19,224 nt of DNA, taken from NCBI GenBank assembly GCA_017650255.1, contig JAGCFG010000126.1, positions 1 to 19,224 of the forward strand. The letters are read 5' to 3'. Under the pieces are notes generated by a model, which worked only from the letters and a program-made list of their open reading frames with translations, was not told where the DNA came from and did not search any database. This document shows positions 1-7,370 of this stretch, one piece after another. Position numbers and translations under genes: made by a program. How positions within the stretch are numbered: position 1 is the stretch's first letter; every line of letters begins with the position of its first letter. This stretch comes from Alphaproteobacteria bacterium. Lineage in GTDB: Bacteria > Pseudomonadota > Alphaproteobacteria > RF32 > CAG-239.

Positions 1-335
1 ATGAATTTGACAATTATAAAGTTTTTAAGCAGTTTGAAAGAGTGGTTTCGGTTCCGGTTTATATGGGCGTTGAAAAGAATGTGGATTTGTCGGTGAAAGA
101 CGATGTGGTTGTAACTTTGCCACGCAATGCGGTAAAAACAGCTAAATTTACTGTCAATTACACAAAACCTGTAAAAGCTCCGATAAAACAGGGCGATAAA
201 CTTGGAGAAGTTAAGATGGAGGTTGAGGGGCAGCCGGTGCGCTCAATTCCGTTGTATGCAGATCAAAAAGTTGATAAACTTGGCTTTTTCGGACGTATTA
301 AGAGCAATATAACTTATTTTTTGTTTGGAAAATAA
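1..335 (+). CDS. D-alanyl-D-alanine carboxypeptidase (PBP5/DacC-like), C-terminal fragment
   Basis: This is the 3' end of a gene that begins before the window; the reading frame is open from base 3 to the TAA at 333–335. The roughly 110 visible residues match the C-terminal beta-rich domain of S11 family penicillin-binding proteins (PBP5_C). Seen are the opening EFDNYKVFKQF, the LPRNAVKTAKFTV strand, the PIKQGDKLGEV turn and a terminal LGFFGRIKSNITYFLF amphipathic helix that would tether the protein to the inner membrane. In this family the missing N-terminal domain trims the terminal D-Ala from peptidoglycan stem peptides in the periplasm. Its position directly before tmk is common in Alphaproteobacteria. 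The catalytic SxxK, SxN and KTG motifs lie outside the window, so activity cannot be judged. Confidence 0.85.
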   Translation, partial: EFDNYKVFKQFERVVSVPVYMGVEKNVDLSVKDDVVVTLPRNAVKTAKFTVNYTKPVKAPIKQGDKLGEVKMEVEGQPVRSIPLYADQKVDKLGFFGRIKSNITYFLFGK

Positions 336-339
336 AAAG

Positions 340-978
340 ATGAGCGGTCGGTTTATTACCTTTGAGGGAGGAGAAGGTTGCGGCAAAACCACACAGATTG
401 CCCTGTTAGTTGAATATTTGAAAGCCAAAGGGATTGAGGTTGTGGTTACTAAAGAGCCGGGTGGAACTCCCATTGGGCAAGAGTTGCGTAAAATGCTTTG
501 TACCGGTGATAAGGACAAGTTTGATGCGGTCGCTGAGGCTTTGCTTTATTATGCGGATAGAAGGATTCATATGCAACAGAAGGTTTTGCCGGCCTTGAAG
601 AGCGGAGCATGGGTGGTGAGTGATCGTTTTGCCGACTCTACCATGGCTTATCAGTATTACGGGTATAATAAAAGACTGTCAAAAGAGATGTTGGACAAGC
701 TTTATGAGATGACTGTCGGTGATTTTTATCCGGATTTGACAATTATACTTGATATTGACCCAAAAATCGGTTTGGCTCGTTCATTTGCGAGAAATAACCT
801 TAGTGATGCAAAAGAAACAAGGCATGAAAGCCGAGAAACCGAATTTCACGAAAATTTGCGCCGCGGTTTTTTGGAGATTGCGAAGACTGCAGAAAGATAT
901 GCGGTTTTGAATGCAGATATGAGTGTTGATGATTTGCATGAGCGAGTGGTCGCTTTGGTGGAGAAGAGGTTTTTTTGA
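340..978 (+). CDS. tmk: Thymidylate kinase
   Basis: Phosphorylates dTMP to dTDP in the cytoplasm for DNA precursor synthesis. The 212-residue product has the expected length. It shows a P-loop GGEGCGKTT at residues 10–18 just after FITFE, the TKEPGGTPIGQELR segment that contacts dTMP, the DRFADSTMAYQ motif, and an Arg-containing LID region around ARSFARNN. An upstream in-frame TTG at 325 would lie inside the previous gene. The ATG at 340 gives the normal family start and has a GGA motif about 10 bases upstream. The preceding stop codon ends 4 bases before it, and holB overlaps its stop, so the three genes are probably co-transcribed and translationally coupled. The Cys in the P-loop (often Ala or Ser) is a minor variation. 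Confidence 0.95.
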   Translation: MSGRFITFEGGEGCGKTTQIALLVEYLKAKGIEVVVTKEPGGTPIGQELRKMLCTGDKDKFDAVAEALLYYADRRIHMQQKVLPALKSGAWVVSDRFADSTMAYQYYGYNKRLSKEMLDKLYEMTVGDFYPDLTIILDIDPKIGLARSFARNNLSDAKETRHESRETEFHENLRRGFLEIAKTAERYAVLNADMSVDDLHERVVALVEKRFF

Positions 979-2018
979 TGGTTGAGGCAGACAACATAAC
1001 TCCGCAGAATAACTTTTTTTTGATGGGACAGGAAGAGGCGGAAAAAGTTGTTTTGGAGGCATATAAAAATAATAAGCTTCATAATTCGTGGCTGATTTCC
1101 GGCGAAAAAGGGATTGGTAAGGCGACATTTGCTTATAAATTTGCACGTTTTTTGCTGAGCGATAAAAAAGGAACCGAAACGATAAATACCAGTCCGGACA
1201 GTCATGCAAACAAGTTGATTTCAAGCGGTTCGCATCCGGATTTGAAGGTGGTTGTGCGCGACTATATTGAGAATGACCGTAAAAAGATTTTGAAGGCGAT
1301 AAAGGCCGGTGAGCCAATGAGCGACGAAGAGCTGAGCAATTTGAAAAAATCTGCTTTTATCAGAATTGGCGATGTTCGCACGATTAATGAGTTTATGTCA
1401 AAGAAATCGGCGCAAGACGGGTGGAGAATTGTGATTGTTGACAGTATTGATGATATGAATACTGAGGCGGCAAACGCATTGCTGAAGATTTTAGAGGAAC
1501 CGCCGGCAAAAAGTATGATTATGCTGATCAGCCACAATGTCGGAAAGCTTTTGCCAACGATAAAATCGCGCTGCGCAAAGTTGGTTTTGCGACCGCTTGA
1601 TGACAATGTTGTGATTAGTTTGCTCAGAAGATATCGTCCGCAACTCTCGGAAAAAGAGATTACGGGGATTGCAAAAATTTCGTCAGGCAGTATCGGAAAG
1701 GCTTTGAGGTATGCTGATTGCGGAGCTTTGAAGGTTTATGACGAGTTGCAGAGAGTTGTTTTTTCTGGACGGAATTTTAAGATTGAGGATTTGCTCGACT
1801 GGGTTGATGCGGCGGCTAAGGATGATGAAAGTTTCGGTTTGTCGCAAGAGTTGATATTAAAGTTTTGTTCTGATAATGTTGTTACAAGCAAAAATGTGGA
1901 AGAAACCGCGTTGCTGTGGGATGATGCGATGCATATTTTTAAGCAGTGCGACAGTTTGAATATGGACAGAAAGCATGTAATGATTAATATTGTTGCTAAG
2001 TTGTGTAATTTGAATTGA
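978..2018 (+). CDS. holB: DNA polymerase III subunit delta'
   Basis: Clamp-loader subunit that helps load the beta sliding clamp onto DNA. The product is 346 residues with a RuvB/DnaX-like AAA+ fold. Visible are a Walker A-like GEKGIGKAT at about residues 42–50 and the segment NALLKILEEPP. Nearby is the IKSRCAK sensor-1 stretch carrying the SRC motif typical of delta' and DnaX. The C-terminal third is the less conserved collar domain. The ATG at 978 shares bases with the tmk TGA (TGATG), which is the classic coupled start; a TTG one codon earlier is less likely. The order tmk–holB–tatD is typical of Alphaproteobacteria, although metG, which often sits between holB and tatD, is absent here. 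Confidence 0.93.
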   Translation: MVEADNITPQNNFFLMGQEEAEKVVLEAYKNNKLHNSWLISGEKGIGKATFAYKFARFLLSDKKGTETINTSPDSHANKLISSGSHPDLKVVVRDYIENDRKKILKAIKAGEPMSDEELSNLKKSAFIRIGDVRTINEFMSKKSAQDGWRIVIVDSIDDMNTEAANALLKILEEPPAKSMIMLISHNVGKLLPTIKSRCAKLVLRPLDDNVVISLLRRYRPQLSEKEITGIAKISSGSIGKALRYADCGALKVYDELQRVVFSGRNFKIEDLLDWVDAAAKDDESFGLSQELILKFCSDNVVTSKNVEETALLWDDAMHIFKQCDSLNMDRKHVMINIVAKLCNLN

Positions 2019-2026
2019 GGATTGAG

Positions 2027-2821
2027 ATGTTAGTTGATAGTCATTGTCATATAGACTTTAACGATTTTGAAGATGATATTGAGGACGTGATTAATAATAT
2101 GCGGCAAAACGGAGTGACTGCTGCGCTTAATGCTGGGAACAGCTTTGAAGGTTTTGAAGATCAATTGAAGTTGTCGGAGAAATATCCTTTTATTTATACG
2201 GCAGTTGGGGTTCATCCTCATAATGCTGACGAATATCCTGAAGTTACGGCAAAAGATTTGCTTGAGAGAACCGAGCATAAAAAGGTTGTGGCAATCGGTG
2301 AGTGTGGTTTGGACTATTATTATGATTACAGCACAAAAGAAAATCAGATAAGATTGTTTAGGGAACATATTGTTGCTGCGCAGGAAAGCGGTTTGCCGTT
2401 GGTGATACATACGCGCGATGCTGATGATGATACAATTGCAATATTGAAAGAAATGTATGAAGAAAAGCCTTTCAGCGGAGAGATTCATTGTTTTTCTTCT
2501 TCTAAAGAATTGGCGGATTTTGCTCTTTCTATCGGGTTTTATATTTCGGCTTCCGGCATAATTACCTTTAATAAAAGCGGAGATTTGAGAGATATATTTG
2601 CGCAAGTGCCTGATGAAAAATTGTTGGCAGAGACGGATTCTCCGTTTTTGGCACCGGTACCGCTGAGAGGGCACAGAAACGAACCGGCAAATGTGAAATA
2701 TGTTGTTGAAAAATTGGCGCAGATAAAAAATTTGCCATGGGAAAAAGTGGCAGAAATAACTACTAATAATTTTTATAAATTATTTAGAAAGGCCAGTGAT
2801 AAGGGGAGGTATGAATACTGA
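2027..2821 (+). CDS. tatD: TatD family metal-dependent deoxyribonuclease
   Basis: Amidohydrolase-fold hydrolase; family members act as 3'-5' exonucleases on DNA or RNA, or as D-aminoacyl-tRNA deacylases. The 264-residue product has the full set of family signatures: DSHCHIDF at the N-terminus (the HxH metal ligands), AIGECGLDYYYD (the bridging Glu), HTRDADDDT, HCFSSS, and ETDSPFLAPVPLRGHRNEP (the Asp ligand and C-terminal signature). The start was placed at the ATG at 2027, preceded by GAGG 6–7 bases upstream; a TTG at 2015 overlaps the holB stop but would add an atypical MRIE extension. Its TGA overlaps the ATG of the next gene. Whether the real substrate is DNA, RNA or another compound cannot be read from the sequence. 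Confidence 0.93.
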   Translation: MLVDSHCHIDFNDFEDDIEDVINNMRQNGVTAALNAGNSFEGFEDQLKLSEKYPFIYTAVGVHPHNADEYPEVTAKDLLERTEHKKVVAIGECGLDYYYDYSTKENQIRLFREHIVAAQESGLPLVIHTRDADDDTIAILKEMYEEKPFSGEIHCFSSSKELADFALSIGFYISASGIITFNKSGDLRDIFAQVPDEKLLAETDSPFLAPVPLRGHRNEPANVKYVVEKLAQIKNLPWEKVAEITTNNFYKLFRKASDKGRYEY

Positions 2822-3609
2822 TGTATAAAGTGACTATTTTGGGCAGCGGAGCTGCTCCCGGAGTGCCGTCTATTGCTTTGGGGTGGGGAAGATGCAATGC
2901 TGCGAATCCAAAAAACTGCAGAACAAGGACTTCTACATACATTGAGTATAACGGAATTAAGCTGTTGGTTGATACTTCGCCGGATTTGCGTTGGCAGTTG
3001 TTGCAAAACCACATAAGTTCTTTGGATGGGGTTTTGTATACGCACTCTCATGCCGATCATTTGCACGGAATTGATGATTTGCGCGAGATAAACAGGTTGA
3101 AGAGGACAAGTCTTAATTTTTATGCAACAAAAAGCACGGTAGATGTTATTGAGCGCAGTTTCCCTTATTTGTTGGCAAAAAGAGAAAAAGAGAATAATAT
3201 TTCAATGCAACCGAGTTTGATTGCAAATGAAGTTTTTCATTATAAAGAATTTTATATTAATGGGATGAAGATTGTGCCAATCAGATTGTTGGGACATGTG
3301 TTGCCTTCTACCGGATATATATTTAATGATGGAGAAGTGGTTTATGTTGCCGATTATCGCAGCATTGAAGAAGAGGCGTTTAAGTTTATTACAAAGCCGG
3401 TTAAGTTGGTGATTTTGCCGTTGACAACAATAGAGGGGTCGCATTTCCATGCCAGCTTTGAGGAGATTATGCGCGATGTTGACAGACTTGCTCCAAAAAT
3501 GGCAATAATTAACCATATGGCTTCTGAGTGTGATTATGATGAGATTGAAAAAATTACACCGGAAAATGTTGAGCCGGGATATGACGGGATGACTGTGGAG
3601 TTTGAGTGA
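2821..3609 (+). CDS. MBL-fold metallohydrolase (PhnP-like)
   Basis: A 262-residue metallo-beta-lactamase-fold enzyme. The dinuclear metal motif THSHADH is at residues 74–80, preceded by LLVDTSPDLR and followed by HGIDDLREINR. Later ligands are probably the His in LLGHVLPSTG, the Asp in VYVADYRS and the His in INHMASE. The N-terminal ILGSGAAPGVPS and the CRTRTSTYIE segment match PhnP and the alphaproteobacterial MBL protein that regularly follows tatD. PhnP is a phosphodiesterase acting on cyclic ribose phosphate. No phosphonate genes are nearby here, so a role on nucleotide-type phosphodiesters is only inference. The start ATG overlaps the tatD TGA, and its own TGA overlaps the next ATG, so expression is likely coupled in both directions. 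Confidence 0.88.
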   Translation: MYKVTILGSGAAPGVPSIALGWGRCNAANPKNCRTRTSTYIEYNGIKLLVDTSPDLRWQLLQNHISSLDGVLYTHSHADHLHGIDDLREINRLKRTSLNFYATKSTVDVIERSFPYLLAKREKENNISMQPSLIANEVFHYKEFYINGMKIVPIRLLGHVLPSTGYIFNDGEVVYVADYRSIEEEAFKFITKPVKLVILPLTTIEGSHFHASFEEIMRDVDRLAPKMAIINHMASECDYDEIEKITPENVEPGYDGMTVEFE

Positions 3610-4478
3610 TGAGTGAGAGATTGTTGTGTATATATCATATTGCTGACCACGACGGAAAAGGTTCGGGGGCGGTGGTCAAAAGTGTGTATCCGGAGGCGGA
3701 GTTCTTGGGACTTAATCACGATATGGATATTCCTTATGAAAAGATTGAGGAATATGAGAGAGTTGTGGTTTGTGATTTTGCTTTGCCGGTTGACTATATG
3801 TTTGAGATGAGCAAGAAAAAAGACTTTGTTTGGATTGATCATCATGTTTCGGTAATTGAGGAGTATGAACGCAAGCTCTTAAAGGGAGAAACACCGATTA
3901 AAGGTTTGAGAAAAGTCGGAACGGCAGCAATGGAGCTTTGTTGGCGATATTTTTATCCGCAAAAAGAAGTCCCTTTGGGAGTTGTGCTTTTGGCAAAAAA
4001 CGATTTGTTCGATTTGCGTGATGAGAGAGTGCGTCCTTTTGAATATGCAATGCAATCATTGGGAGTTAATGCTCCTCAAGATGAAGTTTGGCAAAAGCTT
4101 TTTAAGGGTGAGCTTGATATTGATAAGATGGTTGAAGAAGGAAAAAGAATTTTGGCTTGGATAAACGTGCGCAATTATAGGCTGGTGAGAGGCATGGCGT
4201 TTGAAAGTGAGATAGATGGTTTGAAGTGCATCTGCGCAAATATGCCGCAAGGGTATTCTTCGTTTTTTGATTCTGTGCCGGAAAGAGATAAATATGATGT
4301 TATGATAAATTTTTATATGAATAAGAGGAGAAAGTGGAATTTATCTTTTTATTCAGACAAGGCAGATGTAGATGTGTCAAAATTGGCGGCGAAATTCGGT
4401 GGAGGCGGGCATAAAGGTGCAGCCGGAGCTTCGGCTTTGGACGAGTTGCCTGATTTTTTGCGTAAAAATATGGGTTAA
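3609..4478 (+). CDS. DHH family phosphoesterase (nanoRNase-like)
   Basis: A 289-residue DHH/DHHA1 phosphoesterase. The metal-binding motifs appear in order: HIADHDG (residues 10–16), CDFA (55–58), the name-giving DHH in WIDHHVSV (77–79), and LLAKNDLFD. Near the C-terminus GGGGHKGAAG is the DHHA1 substrate-binding loop. Relatives include NrnA/NrnB oligoribonucleases and pAp phosphatases, which degrade short RNAs or 3'-phosphoadenosine phosphate in the cytosol. The wording of the first motif looks closer to NrnB-type proteins than to RecJ. The ATG overlaps the MBL gene stop, so this appears to be another member of the tmk–holB–tatD–MBL unit. I would not assign a gene symbol because the substrate is not evident. 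Confidence 0.85.
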   Translation: MSERLLCIYHIADHDGKGSGAVVKSVYPEAEFLGLNHDMDIPYEKIEEYERVVVCDFALPVDYMFEMSKKKDFVWIDHHVSVIEEYERKLLKGETPIKGLRKVGTAAMELCWRYFYPQKEVPLGVVLLAKNDLFDLRDERVRPFEYAMQSLGVNAPQDEVWQKLFKGELDIDKMVEEGKRILAWINVRNYRLVRGMAFESEIDGLKCICANMPQGYSSFFDSVPERDKYDVMINFYMNKRRKWNLSFYSDKADVDVSKLAAKFGGGGHKGAAGASALDELPDFLRKNMG

Positions 4479-4504
4479 GCTTTAGTGTTTGAGAGGATTG
4501 GAAT

Positions 4505-5344
4505 ATGAAAAAGATTGTTAGATTTTTGGTAAATTTGTTGAGAAAGATTGTCAGAGCAATCATTTATCCTTTTCGCAAGCTGTTGTTTTGGCTGTTGCTG
4601 ATTGTGCTTGCCGGAGTTTATTTTTTTCCAGTCATAAAGTATAAGATTGCATATACTGATGTTGTAGATTGGTACAAAGGCAAAATTTATAAAATTCAAG
4701 AAGAAAAAGCAAAACCGACGGTGAAAAAAGGTACGGATCAGCTGGTGTATATGGAAACTGTGCCAGAGGTTGTGACTGTTGGTCGCAGAAGTTTCGGTCA
4801 GCCTAAAGGGGCAGCTGTAGTTAGAGGAGTTGACGTTTTGAAACAGCAATCGGAGGATGTGGTTGCTTTTGATGCTGAAGAGGAAAGAGCTGTTGGTGGA
4901 CCAGACGGGGTGCAAAAAACAGAGGATAAGTTTGAGCAGAAAAATGTTTCGGGATTTGCTCCAATTCAGGATAAAAAGTCTTTTGTGAAAGAAAAGAAGG
5001 AGCCTAAAAAACTGTCTATATCCGCAGGTGAATATTCTGGACTTGATTATTTGAAAGAACCGGTAACAGTTGAGGGTGCTGCAAAAGTTGTGAATGTGAA
5101 TGAGGTTGTTGTCGGTGATACTTATGTGTTCTTATATGGAATATATGCCAATCCGAGAACGGAAAACGGAGTTAAAGGCGCGGTATTCTTGCGTTCTGTT
5201 TTGAAGAATGAAAGAGTAAAGTGTGAAATTTTGGCTCATGTTGTCGGGGACGGTACAGCAACAGCTGAATGTTTTGTCGGACAAGAAAGTATTAATCAAA
5301 TGTTGGTTGATGAGGGCTTTTCTAAAAAAGTGCCTGTAAAATAA
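4505..5344 (+). CDS. Membrane-anchored protein with degenerate SNase-like (thermonuclease-fold) domain
   Basis: A 279-residue protein that I do not recognise as a named family. The N-terminal 24 residues are strongly basic and amphipathic. A single membrane helix follows at about 26–43, then a charged, Lys/Glu-rich linker of low complexity to about 185. Residues 187–275 look like a staphylococcal-nuclease fold: VVVGDTYVFLYGIYANP, an AVFLRSVL helix, and INQMLVDEGFSKK, which matches the family's C-terminal N..LV..G.A segment. The catalytic set appears lost. The usual GIDAPE reads GIYANP, no Arg precedes it, and the DRYGR segment is replaced by GDGTATAE. It is therefore more likely a binding module than a nuclease. 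The start is the ATG at 4505 with GAGAGG upstream, 26 bases after the DHH gene; TrkH follows 12 bases later. Confidence 0.6.
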   Translation: MKKIVRFLVNLLRKIVRAIIYPFRKLLFWLLLIVLAGVYFFPVIKYKIAYTDVVDWYKGKIYKIQEEKAKPTVKKGTDQLVYMETVPEVVTVGRRSFGQPKGAAVVRGVDVLKQQSEDVVAFDAEEERAVGGPDGVQKTEDKFEQKNVSGFAPIQDKKSFVKEKKEPKKLSISAGEYSGLDYLKEPVTVEGAAKVVNVNEVVVGDTYVFLYGIYANPRTENGVKGAVFLRSVLKNERVKCEILAHVVGDGTATAECFVGQESINQMLVDEGFSKKVPVK

Positions 5345-5356
5345 AAGGGAAAAAAG

Positions 5357-6802
5357 ATGTGGCAACCTGTTTTGATGTTTAACGGATATTTTATAAGCGT
5401 TCTCGGTACGGCAATGCTGTTGGTGGGGGCATATGATATGTATGAAACCTCATCATCTTGGTCATATTTTTTAAGTGCGGCATTGCTTGCGCTTTTTATC
5501 GGGTGGGGGCTGTTGCTCTCTAATAAAACCGATAGTCACACTTTGAGCATGAAACAAGGGTATTTGCTGACGGTTACAAGTTGGGTGAGTATGAGTTTTG
5601 CGGCGACGCTGCCTTTTGTCTTTTATGACAGCAATTTGAGTTTTGCTGACGTTTTTTTTGAGACGGTTTCGGGCATAAGCGGTACGGGAGCGACTGTTTT
5701 TGCCGATGTTGAAAGTTTGCCTAAACAAATTTTGCTGTGGCGTTCTATCTTGAACCTTTTGGGTGGTATCGGAGTGGTAATTTTTGCATCTGCATTGTTG
5801 CCGTTTTTGGGAATTGGCGGTATGCAGATTTTTCAGCGAGAAAATTCCGATGTTAATGACAAGTTTATGCCGAAGTTTCACTATATAGCAAAGCGGATAA
5901 TTTTGGTATATGCGGTTTTGGTGGCTGTTTGTGTTCTTTGTTTGTATTTTGCCGGAATGAATTGGTTTGATGCAATAAATCATGGCTTTTCGGCTGCGGC
6001 GACCGGTGGTTTTTCAACCAAAAATAACTCAATAGCTTTTTATGACAGTCCGAAAATTGAGGCGGTTATTGTACTTTTTATGTTGTTGTCAGCATTGCCC
6101 ATGACTTTTTATGTGATGTTGCTGCAAAATAAGACCGAGCAATCTGTGAGAGCTGCACAAGTCGGGGCGTTTATTAGGGCGGTAGCGATTTCTGTCTTGA
6201 TAATGGCTCTTTGGTTAAGGTTTAAGGGAATATACAGCAGTTTTGCAGAGGCTCTGCGATATGCTGCTTTTAACGTCGTTTCGGTTATTACGACTTGTGG
6301 ATTGTCTTCGGCAGATTATCTGACTTGGGGAAGTTTTGCGGTGTTGTTTTTTGCAATTATTATGTTTGTAGGAGGATGCAGCGGTTCGACCACGGGGTCT
6401 ATTAAAATTTTCCGTTGGCAGGTTTTGGCATCTTTTTTGAAACAGGCTATGATTTTGGCAATTGAGCCGAAGAGAATGGTTGTTTTGAAAATTAAACAAT
6501 TTGTTATTGACAACCAGGTGGTTGCTTCGGTTATGATATTTGTAACCATGTTTTTTGCAACGGCAGGAATTTTGATTTTATTGTTGGCATTGACCGGAGT
6601 TGATGCCGCAACTTCAATGGCTGCAGTTTTTGGTTGCATTACAAATGTGGGACCGAGTTTTATTGATAGCTTGGGACCTAGTGGTAATTATGGCGATTTT
6701 TCGCCTTTTGTAAAATATGTATTGGCGGCGGCAATGTTGTTGGGAAGATTAGAAATTTTAACAATTTTGGTTGTCTTTACTCGCAATTTTTGGAGGAGAT
6801 AA
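5357..6802 (+). CDS. trkH: TrkH-family potassium uptake protein
   Basis: Pore-forming subunit of a Trk/Ktr K+ uptake system in the inner membrane, 481 residues with about ten hydrophobic helices. The four MPM repeats can be followed by their filter loops: VSGISGTGATVF, SAAATGGFSTKNN, VVSVITTCGLSSADY and FGCITNVGPSF. Between repeats the segment FVGGCSGSTTGSIKIFR is a family hallmark. The C-terminal AAAMLLGRLEILTILVVF also matches TrkH and KtrB. No trkA or ktrA (NAD-binding regulatory partner) occurs in the window, so the gating subunit must be encoded elsewhere. The ATG has AAAGGGA seven or so bases upstream. The following PH-domain gene starts 3 bases after its stop, and that gene's GGAGGAGAT ribosome site lies within the last codons of trkH. 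Confidence 0.93.
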   Translation: MWQPVLMFNGYFISVLGTAMLLVGAYDMYETSSSWSYFLSAALLALFIGWGLLLSNKTDSHTLSMKQGYLLTVTSWVSMSFAATLPFVFYDSNLSFADVFFETVSGISGTGATVFADVESLPKQILLWRSILNLLGGIGVVIFASALLPFLGIGGMQIFQRENSDVNDKFMPKFHYIAKRIILVYAVLVAVCVLCLYFAGMNWFDAINHGFSAAATGGFSTKNNSIAFYDSPKIEAVIVLFMLLSALPMTFYVMLLQNKTEQSVRAAQVGAFIRAVAISVLIMALWLRFKGIYSSFAEALRYAAFNVVSVITTCGLSSADYLTWGSFAVLFFAIIMFVGGCSGSTTGSIKIFRWQVLASFLKQAMILAIEPKRMVVLKIKQFVIDNQVVASVMIFVTMFFATAGILILLLALTGVDAATSMAAVFGCITNVGPSFIDSLGPSGNYGDFSPFVKYVLAAAMLLGRLEILTILVVFTRNFWRR

Positions 6803-6805
6803 AAA

Positions 6806-7321
6806 ATGGCTGGATATGTTGAAGGCAGTATGGCAAAAGATGAGTTTGTGAAGGTTAAAGCAAAGTACCATTGGCTCGTATGGTTGAAATTTTATTTCAA
6901 TTTGTTGTTTTTCGGCGGTGTAGCAGTCGCCTGTTTGGTGGCCGGAGTTAATATGTATTCCAATGACAATGTTGTTTTTGCTATTATTTTTGGTGTAATT
7001 GCGTTATTGATGGCAATATATGTTTTGTTTACTTTTCTTAAATTAAAACTTACGGAAATGGCTTGCACAAATCGCAGGGTTATTTTTAAGTCTGGTATTG
7101 TTTCGCTGAAAACTGCAGAGGTTAAGGTTGATAAAATTGAGTCTATTCAAATCGAACAAACTTTTTGGGGCAGAATTTTAGGTTGCGGTAATATTATTTT
7201 TTCGGGAACGGGGACAACAAAAGTTGAATTTTTCAATGTGAGCAGACCGTGGAAAATTAAAACCGAAATAGAGGAGGTTTTATCAGACAGTCCTGCAGCA
7301 AAAACAGAAGATGAAGATTAG
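6806..7321 (+). CDS. PH-domain (bPH2/YdbS-like) membrane protein
   Basis: A 171-residue protein with two membrane helices (about 29–49 and 57–79) followed by a cytoplasmic bacterial PH domain of the YdbS/bPH2 type. Diagnostic stretches are LTEMACTNRRVIFKSGIV, VDKIESIQIEQTFWGRILG and NIIFSGTGTTKVEF. The C-terminal tail is short and acidic. The function of these proteins is poorly defined; some are implicated in envelope stress or membrane assembly, but nothing here pins it down. A very strong ribosome site (GGAGG) precedes the ATG, and the gene is tightly linked to trkH, so it is probably co-expressed. It is the last gene of the + strand block and is followed by a strong hairpin terminator. 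Confidence 0.8.
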   Translation: MAGYVEGSMAKDEFVKVKAKYHWLVWLKFYFNLLFFGGVAVACLVAGVNMYSNDNVVFAIIFGVIALLMAIYVLFTFLKLKLTEMACTNRRVIFKSGIVSLKTAEVKVDKIESIQIEQTFWGRILGCGNIIFSGTGTTKVEFFNVSRPWKIKTEIEEVLSDSPAAKTEDED

Positions 7322-7324
7322 ATT

Positions 7325-7354
7325 AAAAAAATACCGCCTCGGCGGTATTTTTTT
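7325..7354 (+). terminator. Bidirectional Rho-independent terminator
   Basis: A-rich run, then a perfect ATACCGC/GCGGTAT stem closed by a CTCG tetraloop, then a run of T. It lies between the convergent PH-domain gene (+) and ackA (–). The A-run/T-run symmetry means it can stop transcription from both sides. Confidence 0.92.
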
Positions 7355-7370
7355 GTGATAATTAAAGTTA

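Noticed and set aside
781..1317. 178-residue open frame on the – strand over tmk and holB
   Set aside because: It is antisense to two well-conserved genes, has no ribosome site and no recognisable protein features; a shadow frame.
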